NCBI GenBank assembly: GCA_949299435.1 | Contig: CASGAK010000151.1 | Location: forward strand, 1 to 11,459 | From: an uncultured bacterium | GTDB taxonomy: Bacteria > Cyanobacteriota > Vampirovibrionia > Gastranaerophilales > Gastranaerophilaceae | Direction of reading: 5' to 3' | Length of the DNA: 11,459 nt | In this document: piece by piece, positions 1 to 6,413 of the stretch | How positions within the stretch are numbered: position 1 is the stretch's first letter | Layout: every line of letters starts with the position of its first letter | Translations under genes and position numbers: made by a program | The notes under the pieces: model-generated | Seen by the model: only the letters and a program-made list of their open reading frames with translations | Told to the model about the DNA's origin: nothing | The model's database searches: none

Positions 1-143
1 AAAGACCAATTGGAGTCATTACAGTCAATCTGTATAAAAGGCTGATACTTAAATATGTTCGGCAACACAGGCTGTTTAATTACATCTCAAAAGCCTCAAT
101 AAACCTTATTGAGAAAAATAACAATATTAAATTTAGCCATTAA
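1..143 (+). CDS. C-terminal end of an unidentified gene, 5' truncated by window
   Basis: Frame 3 is open from base 3 to a TAA at 141-143, giving 46 residues that begin RPIGVITVNLYKRL and end in FSH. The other two plus-strand frames stop within about 45 bases, so an open frame of this length in such AT-rich DNA suggests a real gene entering from the left. The residues are a normal globular mix with basic and hydrophobic positions. I do not recognise the family. The last 11 bases overlap the 3' end of the convergent minus-strand gene, so the two are arranged tail to tail. The alternative is a chance open frame in intergenic DNA. Confidence 0.45.
   Translation, partial: RPIGVITVNLYKRLILKYVRQHRLFNYISKASINLIEKNNNIKFSH
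95..113 (-). terminator. Possible weak terminator hairpin for the ART-like gene
   Basis: An 8-bp perfect inverted repeat (CTCAATAA / TTATTGAG) with a 3-nt loop lies 20 bases beyond the stop of the minus-strand gene. Read on the minus strand it is followed by GCTTTTGAG, a short T run only. The stem is AT-rich and lies inside the putative left-hand coding tail, so the call is tentative. Confidence 0.3.
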
Positions 144-870
144 GTAAAAATACACTTTTTTCTTGGGGGGTTCCTTTTAGCAATTTCGAAAAAATACTAT
201 TGAATGGCTTTAGTTTATTAAATTCTGGATATTTTTCCAAATTTTTAAAATTAATTTCTCCGATTTTTTCAACTTGTGATGCTGGAATATCTTCTAAATA
301 AATATATTCTATGGCTTCTTTTCTTTGTTGTAAAAGTTTACGTTGCTTTACAGAAATACCATTTTTAAGTGATTCGGGAAGATGTGAAATAAAATCCTCC
401 AGTGATGGAATTATAAACTTTTTCTCTGCTTTATTTATAATCTCACTTTTTAAATTTGATAGTTCCGTAGAGGATTTCCCTAAATGGTTTACTGTTGCCA
501 TTTCTTTTGCTATATATTTATTTTTCAGTTGATTAATTTTATTAATTTCTACTACGGGTTTAAATAACTGATTTAGGCTACGAATTCTGATTTTGTCTAT
601 ATTCAAATTTTTTGTCGGTATTTTTAAAATAACAATTTCAGGGTCTGTTTTAGATACTTGTTTAATCAAACGCTCTAAAAGATTATTATTTCCCCAACAT
701 TTATTTGTTTGCCAATTCTTAAATAAATTAGTAAGCTCTACAGTATATATTGCATTGTTAGAAAAAGCTCGATCGTTTGAAGATGTTCTTAGTACTCCAG
801 AAGTTTTGATTGCTTCATAATTTGTTTTGTTTGTTAAATGATATAAATATCTTGGAATTATTTTACTCAT
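133..870 (-). CDS. Predicted ADP-ribosyltransferase-fold protein, 245 aa
   Basis: The N-terminus (residues 7-30) reads RYLYHLTNKTNYEAIKTSG, which resembles the opening strand and helix of ART-fold proteins (Tpt1/KptA, DarT and similar): a Tyr-His-x-Thr strand followed by a helix and 'sGvL'. Near the C-terminus, EAIEYIYLEDIPAS (185-198) resembles the closing element 'E-x-x-h-x-x-x-I-P', where the catalytic Glu of many ARTs sits; E185 and E188 are candidates. Between these, residues 75-105 are beta-like, and 106-175 is a Lys/Glu-rich helical insert. If active, it would transfer ADP-ribose from NAD+ to protein or nucleic acid; the target is unknown. The ATG at 868-870 has an AAAGGTG Shine-Dalgarno 8 bases upstream. 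It is divergent from the AAA+-like operon and has no signal peptide or obvious antitoxin beside it. Fold assignment is by motif resemblance only; a hypothetical protein is the fallback. Confidence 0.5.
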   Translation of the reverse strand: MSKIIPRYLYHLTNKTNYEAIKTSGVLRTSSNDRAFSNNAIYTVELTNLFKNWQTNKCWGNNNLLERLIKQVSKTDPEIVILKIPTKNLNIDKIRIRSLNQLFKPVVEINKINQLKNKYIAKEMATVNHLGKSSTELSNLKSEIINKAEKKFIIPSLEDFISHLPESLKNGISVKQRKLLQQRKEAIEYIYLEDIPASQVEKIGEINFKNLEKYPEFNKLKPFNSIFSKLLKGTPQEKSVFLLNG

Positions 871-953
871 AAAATAAACACCTTTAGATGTATAATAAGT
901 ACCTCAAAGAATAAAATTAACTGTTTTTTGATTATTATAAAATTTTTGTAACA

Positions 954-983
954 ATTATATGTAAAAGAATGTAAATTTGTCTT
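954..983 (-). promoter_or_regulatory. Candidate promoter for the ART-like gene
   Basis: On the minus strand, AAGACA (978-983) is followed after 18 bases by a perfect TATAAT (954-959), about 84 bases before the start codon. Its -35 box covers the same bases as the -35 of the plus-strand candidate, so the two divergent promoters would be back to back. In DNA this AT-rich, such matches can arise by chance. Confidence 0.35.
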
Positions 984-1005
984 TTCAATCTGGCAAAATT
1001 ATGTT
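977..1005 (+). promoter_or_regulatory. Candidate promoter for the pseudo-AAA+/AAA+ operon
   Basis: TTGTCT (977-982) and TATGTT (1000-1005) are 17 bases apart, each matching four of six consensus positions of a housekeeping promoter. A transcript would start near 1012 and leave a leader of about 29 bases before the ATG at 1041. Confidence 0.35.
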
Positions 1006-1040
1006 TTTCATGTTTTATACATTAATAAAAGTGGGCGGGT

Positions 1041-2810
1041 ATGATAAGTCGTATAAGTTTTTCTGAAAATGTAAATAATATTTCTCAAATCAGTCATGAT
1101 TCAAAAAACAAAAGCAAGCAAAATAAATCTTTTTTAGATAAGAGTAGTTTACTTATGGCGGGACTTGGGGCATTAGCACTCGGTGGAGTTGCTTTCGTCG
1201 CTATTAACAGTATAAGAAAACCTAAAAATACGAAGGATGCTAACAATCAAATTTTAACCTATGCAGAGAAATTTAATAACTTTTTTTCTAAATATACAAA
1301 TGAATCTCAAAATGTTATTGCTAATCAAAGTCATTTGAAAAATGAGAAGATTTCAGATTATCTGCAATCGACAGAAGACTTTGATATATTCAGAAAAGTC
1401 TTTACTCTTAATAAAGAATCAAAAAAAATATCATATCCTCAATTTATAGGATTTAGTAATATAGATAATAAAACAACTTCTTTATTTTCTCAATTAATTT
1501 CTAATGAATGGAAATGGGGATTTACAAAAAGAAAGTATGATTCTGCATATATGAGCGAATTTATTGAAATGCTTCTAAAAGAAAGTCAAATTGAAAAAAA
1601 ACCAAGATTTATTTATATAGAAAATTTTAAACAGTTCAAGGCTGATGTAGATAAAGTATTCCCACAAAATAAAGATGTTTTGCAGAATATTTTACAAAAT
1701 AATCAGAAAAATAATATTATATATATAACTAATGATGCTGATTCTTTAAAAGTTAATGATCTAAGTTTTAAATTTAAAGATGATACTAATGGACAACATA
1801 ATTTAATAAAAAATCTTTTGAATATTGATTTTGATGAAGAAATAAAAAGAGTTAATTTTTCAACATCAGTCACTAGTAAGTTTATAGCTGATAATGAAGA
1901 TGCAGAATTTTTTAAATCGTTTCTTAAAAGAGAGTTTCAAAAACCTGTAATATTATCTAAAAACAGTAATGAATTATATTTAACTCAATTTATTGAAGAG
2001 GTTAATAAATATGAAACAGCAAGATTAGCAAATTTTGATTGTGCTTCAGATGAAAATTTGTATGAGAGATTGCTAAAAGAATTGGAAAAGCAAAATTTAC
2101 ATTTTAATTTATATGGAGAAAAAACTTATCTCCACATTACAAATCTTGAAGACCATTTTAGCGATGGTATTTTAAATATATTAAAAAAAGCCAATACAGA
2201 TTTTAACGTAATGCCAATAATTGAATATAATGATGAAACTATTTTTTCAAAAGCATTTAATGATAATTACAATTTTAAATTTGGACGAAATTTTGTACCT
2301 ACAGAAAAATTACTTTCTGAAATTGTAGAACGTTCACAAAAAAATGATTTAAGTCATATAACAAAATCCGATTTTGAAAATTTAACATCTAAATTTATGG
2401 AGTCTGATTTTTATAACGGGATAATTTTACAAGGTAAATCTGATATTGCTGATATTACAATAAATTCTTTAAAAAATACTTTAGATTTAAATTATTCAAA
2501 AATAAACTTCAATAAAGAATCAGTAATAGACAGTCTAAAATCTTTATTTGAAGTTGCAAAACAAGCAAAAGCCGAATTTGAAAAAACTGGAAAAAGAACA
2601 TTATTGGAACTGAATAATATAGATGAACTCTTAACAGATTTCAGTACAATAGAAAATCGTCGTAATATTTCAAGGTTTAAAAATTTTGCAGAGCGTTGTG
2701 CAAAAGATTATAAAACAACATTAATATTTCATACAACAAAAGACCTTGATAATTTTGAATCAGCAAGTATTGCACCACACAGATTTGAGTATAAAATACA
2801 ATTAATATAA
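1041..2810 (+). CDS. Membrane-anchored protein with three degenerate AAA+-like modules, 589 aa
   Basis: The N-terminus carries the tag-like ISFSEN (5-10), then a Lys/Ser-rich stretch and one membrane helix (about 35-57). Three modules follow that look like worn AAA+ ATPase domains. Module 1 has a Walker-B-like strand PRFIYIENF (188-196) and a sensor-1-like strand NNIIYITND (224-232). Module 2 has KPVILSKNS (301-309, P-loop position), KTYLHITNLED (361-371) and NVMPIIEYND (389-398). Module 3 has NGIILQGKS (459-467), KRTLLELNNIDELL (518-531), TTLIFHTTKD (559-568) and APHRF (578-582). None has a usable GxxGxGK(S/T), so ATP hydrolysis is unlikely. Module 3 is about 60% identical over some 95 residues to the C-terminal part of the convergent 343-aa protein. 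The ribosome site is odd: GGGCGGG ends one base before the ATG, with GTGGG as an alternative. A 12-base gap precedes the intact AAA+ gene, so they are likely co-transcribed. Function unknown; a regulatory or scaffold partner of that ATPase is inferred. Confidence 0.75.
   Translation: MISRISFSENVNNISQISHDSKNKSKQNKSFLDKSSLLMAGLGALALGGVAFVAINSIRKPKNTKDANNQILTYAEKFNNFFSKYTNESQNVIANQSHLKNEKISDYLQSTEDFDIFRKVFTLNKESKKISYPQFIGFSNIDNKTTSLFSQLISNEWKWGFTKRKYDSAYMSEFIEMLLKESQIEKKPRFIYIENFKQFKADVDKVFPQNKDVLQNILQNNQKNNIIYITNDADSLKVNDLSFKFKDDTNGQHNLIKNLLNIDFDEEIKRVNFSTSVTSKFIADNEDAEFFKSFLKREFQKPVILSKNSNELYLTQFIEEVNKYETARLANFDCASDENLYERLLKELEKQNLHFNLYGEKTYLHITNLEDHFSDGILNILKKANTDFNVMPIIEYNDETIFSKAFNDNYNFKFGRNFVPTEKLLSEIVERSQKNDLSHITKSDFENLTSKFMESDFYNGIILQGKSDIADITINSLKNTLDLNYSKINFNKESVIDSLKSLFEVAKQAKAEFEKTGKRTLLELNNIDELLTDFSTIENRRNISRFKNFAERCAKDYKTTLIFHTTKDLDNFESASIAPHRFEYKIQLI
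2647..2673 (+). repeat. 27-nt exact inverted repeat, left copy (in 589-aa gene)
   Basis: These 27 bases are identical, in reverse complement, to 4246-4272. They encode the core of the shared block TIENRRNIS / SIENRRNIS in the two pseudo-AAA+ genes. The repeat therefore comes from paralogy of coding sequence and is not a mobile-element end, but it could support recombination that inverts the interval. Confidence 0.85.
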
Positions 2811-2822
2811 AAAAGGGGGAAT

Positions 2823-3929
2823 ATGTATATAGCTCCAATCACATTTCTAAACGGAAAAAATTTCAATAAATTAAAACAAGTTGCTTTTACAGGAATCGAT
2901 TATCAAAAAGGAAAAAAAGATTTTGATGAAATAAATAAAGATTTTGATGAAGTGTATGATCGATTTACAAAGACTGATTTTACATCTACGACATTTGAGG
3001 CAGTTAAAGAACAATCCAAAATTGCTAATGATTTAGAACAGCTTTCAATGCGATATAAAATTTTAGATGAATTTTTAAATGATGGAGTTAATTTAAAAGC
3101 TAATGTAGGTGAAAAAATTACTGAATTTTTAAGAGCTCAGAGTTTATTGAGTAGTGATTGTGGTTTTAATAAAATTATTGGTCATGATGATATTAAAACA
3201 AAATTGAATAAAGAATTTGCTATTGATAAAATCTTGAAATCTCAAGTCGCAGAAAATGTAGAAGTTCCAAATAGTATATTATTTTTTGGACCCACAGGTT
3301 GTGGAAAGACATATTTTGCAACAGCATTAGCGGAGCAAACATTATCTAATGTAAGTTTAATAGATGCTACAAATGCTTTGAATGAAGAAGATGTTTTTGA
3401 TGAAATTCTGAAACTAGCACAAAAATCAAAGGATAATTTTGATAAAACCGGTAAAAGAACTATGATTGTTTTAAATGAAAGTGATTTTGTCTTATACAAA
3501 GAATCTCCTATCGAAAATAAGTTTATAGATTTTGTAAAAGATTGTTCCGATAAATATAAATGCACAATGTTTTTAAGTACAAATAATCCATTGGATATAT
3601 CTGATAAAATTTTGTCTAAAGAATTAACTCCATTAAGAGTTCCACTGCCTAATCCAGATGAAAAATCAATTTTTATGTATTTAAAACAAAAAATACATAA
3701 AATTAATTCATCAGTTTCTATTCCAAAAATTATGTCATATATAAATGATGATAAAACACGCTGTTATTCTTTTTCATCATTAAATAATCTACTAGAGATG
3801 GCTGCAAAAGAAGATCCTAAATTAGGTGAAGAGGTAATATTAAATATATTAAAAAGTCAAGGAAATAGTTTGTCTATAAGAACAGCGTCCTTAAATGTAT
3901 TTAAAGACGCTGTAAAAATTCTTTGTTAA
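2823..3929 (+). CDS. AAA+ ATPase with Walker A intact and Walker B Asp changed to Asn, 368 aa
   Basis: The N-terminus has PITF and VAFTG (20-24), the tag shared by neighbouring genes, followed by a helical region (about 35-110). The AAA+ core starts with IIGHDDIKTKL (118-128), typical of the classic AAA clade ('vaGleevKeeL'). Walker A is GPTGCGKT (156-163). The Walker B strand TMIVLNESD (213-221) has Asn where the Mg-coordinating Asp is expected, but keeps the catalytic Glu at 219. Sensor 1 is STNNP (252-256). LRVPLPNPDEKSIF (271-284) matches the strand and helix after the arginine-finger region, and YSFSSLNNLLEMAA (315-328) occupies the sensor-2 position. It probably binds ATP; hydrolysis may be slow or absent. 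AAGGGGGA lies 2 bases before the ATG, a close spacing. Its stop overlaps that of the convergent operon by 3 bases. Substrate unknown; it likely works with the adjacent pseudo-AAA+ proteins (inference). Confidence 0.85.
   Translation: MYIAPITFLNGKNFNKLKQVAFTGIDYQKGKKDFDEINKDFDEVYDRFTKTDFTSTTFEAVKEQSKIANDLEQLSMRYKILDEFLNDGVNLKANVGEKITEFLRAQSLLSSDCGFNKIIGHDDIKTKLNKEFAIDKILKSQVAENVEVPNSILFFGPTGCGKTYFATALAEQTLSNVSLIDATNALNEEDVFDEILKLAQKSKDNFDKTGKRTMIVLNESDFVLYKESPIENKFIDFVKDCSDKYKCTMFLSTNNPLDISDKILSKELTPLRVPLPNPDEKSIFMYLKQKIHKINSSVSIPKIMSYINDDKTRCYSFSSLNNLLEMAAKEDPKLGEEVILNILKSQGNSLSIRTASLNVFKDAVKILC
2919..2951 (+). repeat. Short tandem duplication in the ATPase gene
   Basis: GATTTTGATGAA occurs at 2919-2930 and again at 2940-2951, a 21-base period. 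It gives the protein repeat DFDEINK / DFDEVYD at residues 33-46, in the acidic linker between the N-terminal tag and the helical region. Confidence 0.6.
3882..3913. terminator. Strong hairpin at the convergent operon junction, possible bidirectional terminator
   Basis: A 32-nt inverted repeat has ACAGCGTC (3882-3889) pairing with GACGCTGT (3906-3913), then a single C/A mismatch, then TTAAAT/ATTTAA with GT at the centre. The outer stem is GC-rich compared with its surroundings. It lies inside the last codons of the AAA+ gene, 13 bases past the stop of the minus-strand operon. Neither side has a long T run (AAAAATTCTTTG on plus, TTCTTATAG on minus), so it could instead be a transcription-pausing or RNA-stabilising hairpin. 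Confidence 0.5.
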
Positions 3930-4957
3930 CCCATTCTCCAGTATACTTCAACAGGGTCTTCCCACCAGGGTCTCTCTTCGTAATCTATTGAGTTATCATA
4001 TACATCGTATTCATAAAACTCATTATTGGCTCTATTAGCTTTATCGTCTAAATTTTTAACTTTATTTCTTAATGCTGTAAGTTCATTTCTTTCAGCTTCG
4101 GTCAAATGTTCATTTAATTCAATTTTTAAGTCAAATCTGTGTGGTGCAATACTTGCAGGCTCAAAATTATCTAAAATATTATCTGTTGAAGTTATTACAG
4201 TTGTATCATAATCTTGTGCACAGCGTTCCATAAAATTCTTAAATTTTGAAATATTACGACGATTTTCTATTGAATCAAAATCTGTTAATAAATCATCAAT
4301 ATTATTTATTTTTAATAAAGTCCTTTCACCATTTAGTTTTCTTGCAAGTTTAGCATTTTCTGCAGATTGAAATAATGTTTTTAGGGATTCTATTGGGTGT
4401 GATATGTCGAAATTTATTTCATTGAAATTCATTTTAGAAGTTTCAATTACCCAATCTAAAAAACTTTGTTTTTCTCTAGAGGTACCATGAATTAAAATTC
4501 CATTTTGAATTTTAACTGATGCTCCTTTTCTTTCAGCGTTTAATGAATCAAAAAATTGACTTACCATAAATAATTTTTGGTCTGCAATATTTTGTGCATT
4601 TTTATCTTCTCCAATAGATAGGGTGGATATTCTTGAAAGCCAACTGTTTTTATCTTTTCTAACATTATTTACGGCTTCTTTCAGTTTGTTATATGCAGTT
4701 AGACTTGAATCCTCTTTTTTAAATCCCAAAAGATTTCTTAGTGTTGCAACACCTTCTAAATCTGAGTCTTTATAATTGTGAAAATATTCTCCAAGTTCTC
4801 TCATTTCTTTGTCACTGCGTTCTAAAATTCTTAATTTTTCTACTTTCCAACCTGAAGTAAAATTGATATTATTATTTGAAAGTTGGTTATTTTTGTTATT
4901 TTTTTTATTTATCATTTTATTTTGGTAATTAAATGATACAACCGGACTAATCCTCAT
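3926..4957 (-). CDS. Degenerate AAA+-like protein, paralogue of the 589-aa protein's last module, 343 aa
   Basis: The N-terminus MRISPVVSF is followed by an Asn/Lys-rich linker and INFTSG (31-36), the tag shared with its neighbours. Residues 40-145 are helical. The pseudo-AAA+ module has GILIHGTSREKQ (153-164) where a P-loop should be, without the GKT. It also has RTLLKINNIDDLL (212-224) at Walker B, with Asn-Asn in place of Asp-Glu, TTVITSTDN (252-260) at sensor 1, and APHRF (271-275). Residues about 187-281 are roughly 60% identical to the C-terminal module encoded on the opposite strand at about 2514-2807. After it comes a short coiled-coil-like segment (about 283-312) and an aromatic, acidic tail ending WWEDPVEVYWRMG. 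Translation is probably coupled to the upstream gene: its ATG overlaps that gene's TGA (ATGA), and GGAG lies 9 bases upstream. It is the last gene of its operon. Function unknown; ATP hydrolysis is not expected. Confidence 0.75.
   Translation of the reverse strand: MRISPVVSFNYQNKMINKKNNKNNQLSNNNINFTSGWKVEKLRILERSDKEMRELGEYFHNYKDSDLEGVATLRNLLGFKKEDSSLTAYNKLKEAVNNVRKDKNSWLSRISTLSIGEDKNAQNIADQKLFMVSQFFDSLNAERKGASVKIQNGILIHGTSREKQSFLDWVIETSKMNFNEINFDISHPIESLKTLFQSAENAKLARKLNGERTLLKINNIDDLLTDFDSIENRRNISKFKNFMERCAQDYDTTVITSTDNILDNFEPASIAPHRFDLKIELNEHLTEAERNELTALRNKVKNLDDKANRANNEFYEYDVYDNSIDYEERPWWEDPVEVYWRMG
4246..4272 (-). repeat. 27-nt exact inverted repeat, right copy (in 343-aa gene)
   Basis: Reverse complement of 2647-2673, exact over 27 bases. 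It lies in the most conserved block of the pseudo-AAA+ paralogues. The copies are about 1.6 kb apart, on opposite strands of the convergent operons. Confidence 0.85.
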
Positions 4958-6054
4958 AAAATATTCTCCTTTCTTTTACTTCTAACATACATTTTCAGAT
5001 ATGCTTCAATGAATTCTCGACGCTTCTCTCCTTCAAGAAATATAGCTCTTTCCAGTACTGATAAATCGTAATCTTTATCGCTTATATTTGCTAATAAAAT
5101 TTTAAGATTATCTCTTTTGTCTTTATCTTCCACTATTTTAATTGCTTTACGCAGGGATAATATATTTTTGCTTGATGCTGAATATTTTAAATCTTTTAGA
5201 CCAGAATTTTTATTTATATATTCATCAAGACTGGATTGAAAATCTTGATTAACTTTTAATACATCAGGTGAATTTATTTCAATATCAATATCAGAGTATT
5301 TGTCTATATTCCTTAATTTTTTTATTGTTTTTTGGGCTAGAGTTGCTATTTGTAAATTTTTATCATTTTCTAAATTTTTAATCATATCTATATTTTTTGC
5401 GGTTCCCCATTTAGAAACAACTTTTAATACCCCGATTTTATAATCATTATCTTGATCTATAAAGTCTTTAAGAATATTTAAGTCATAATGTTTATTTAAA
5501 AATTCTCTTGCTTGATAGATTGTTTTTTTGTCATTTGGTGTAATTATATCATCATCGCAATTACATACTGCTTCTGCAATTGGTAAAAAAAGCGGATTAT
5601 TCAATTCATTAATACTTTTCATTACATTATATTTAGCTTTTATATTATTTGATGTACTGTAAAAAGCTTTGAGAATTTGAATATTAGTTTCATCATTTAA
5701 TAAATTCTTTTTATCGTTTTCCCAAGCTCCTAAATCTTTAGATAAAATATTGAAAGAGGTGCCTAAAATTATTCCGGCATCTTCATATTTTTCTGCATTA
5801 TACATTGATTTTGCTGTCTCTTGTAAAATTTTAGATTTATTAAAAGGTACAGAAAATTTTTCTATGTTTTTTATTTTATCGTTAGTAGTTTTAGTGAATG
5901 TGTCATATACGTTATTTGATATTTTTTTTATAAACAATGGTTCTTTGTTTTGCAATATATTTTTTGTATAAGCAGTCACTTTTGAGCTGTTTTGGTTAAA
6001 CTCATCAATATTATTTGTAAATGTTAAATTGTTTGAAATTGCTGATATTTTCAT
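4954..6054 (-). CDS. HEAT/TPR-like helical repeat protein, 366 aa, unknown function
   Basis: It begins MKISAISNNLTFTNN, so the tag-like LTFTNN is at 10-15. No membrane segment is visible and nearly the whole chain reads as amphipathic helices. Residues 75-105 (from KILQETAKSMYNAEKY) look like a TPR-type hairpin. Residues 205-247 (YKIGVLKVVSKWGTAKNIDM and onward to IKKL) look like a HEAT repeat: helix, 'wGtaknidmI', then 'D..lqiatlAqktikkL'. The C-terminus is very basic (RSKRKENIL). Such solenoids usually mediate protein-protein contacts, so a scaffold role is inferred. The start is well supported: AAGGA lies 5 bases upstream and runs into the stop of the 97-aa gene, only 2 bases before this start. 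Its TGA overlaps the next ATG. Both junctions imply coupled translation. I do not recognise a named family. Confidence 0.7.
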   Translation of the reverse strand: MKISAISNNLTFTNNIDEFNQNSSKVTAYTKNILQNKEPLFIKKISNNVYDTFTKTTNDKIKNIEKFSVPFNKSKILQETAKSMYNAEKYEDAGIILGTSFNILSKDLGAWENDKKNLLNDETNIQILKAFYSTSNNIKAKYNVMKSINELNNPLFLPIAEAVCNCDDDIITPNDKKTIYQAREFLNKHYDLNILKDFIDQDNDYKIGVLKVVSKWGTAKNIDMIKNLENDKNLQIATLAQKTIKKLRNIDKYSDIDIEINSPDVLKVNQDFQSSLDEYINKNSGLKDLKYSASSKNILSLRKAIKIVEDKDKRDNLKILLANISDKDYDLSVLERAIFLEGEKRREFIEAYLKMYVRSKRKENIL

Positions 6055-6056
6055 AT

Positions 6057-6350
6057 TTATCCTTCGATGTCTAATTTTTTTATTTGGGATTCTAGAATTT
6101 GAGAATCTTTAATTCTGCCCGCATTATAGTATGCATCTTTTAATGTGGAAAGAATATTTATTTTATCTTTTGTGGAAAGATTATTTTTAGCTTGAATTAT
6201 TTGCCTGTTAAAATCAGGCATATATGTATTTTCAAGTTTTTTTGAACAATTATGAAAGATTTTTGCCTCATAACCTTCTTGATTTTCACGAAGTACTTGT
6301 TTTACATGGTTAGCTAAATAATCTTGTGATGTAAATGTTATTGCCATCAT
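6057..6350 (-). CDS. Small helical protein with one TPR-like hairpin, 96-97 aa
   Basis: The product starts MMAITFTSQDY, with the tag ITFTS almost at the N-terminus. The remainder is helical. Its C-terminal part, from KINILSTLKDAYYNAGRIKD to IKKL, resembles a TPR hairpin and lines up with residues about 75-104 of the next protein (pattern K..IL..T.K..YNA.....D..IL), so the two may be distant paralogues. Two ATGs lie in tandem: AAAGGAG is 2 bases from the first and 5 bases from the second (6345-6347), so the second may be the real start (96 aa). The gene is 2 bases upstream of the HEAT/TPR-like gene. A 63-base gap separates it from the preceding coiled-coil gene. Function unknown; a small subunit or adaptor of the same assembly is a guess. 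Confidence 0.7.
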   Translation of the reverse strand: MMAITFTSQDYLANHVKQVLRENQEGYEAKIFHNCSKKLENTYMPDFNRQIIQAKNNLSTKDKINILSTLKDAYYNAGRIKDSQILESQIKKLDIEG

Positions 6351-6413
6351 ATCTCCTTTAATCCTTCATTATTTTTTTAGTTGAAATCTAGAAATGAATT
6401 TATATTTTTTCTC

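Noticed and set aside
311..820. Two plus-strand open frames (73 and 75 codons) opposite the ART-like gene
   Set aside because: Both are antisense to a gene with a clear start site and family motifs; products are Phe/Ser-rich shadow sequence.
133..870. Toxin half of a DarTG-type toxin-antitoxin pair
   Set aside because: No macrodomain antitoxin gene is next to it within the window; only the general ART-like fold can be supported.
947..974. Three TGTAA repeats as an operator
   Set aside because: Spacings are 13 and 10 bases, the motif is only five bases, and such repeats are expected in AT-rich DNA.
991..1010. TGGCA upstream of the 589-aa gene as a sigma-54 -24 element
   Set aside because: No GC-containing -12 element follows at the required spacing.
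2647..4272. The 27-nt inverted repeats as ends of a transposon or invertible element
   Set aside because: Both copies lie within homologous coding blocks and no transposase or recombinase gene is present, so paralogy explains them.
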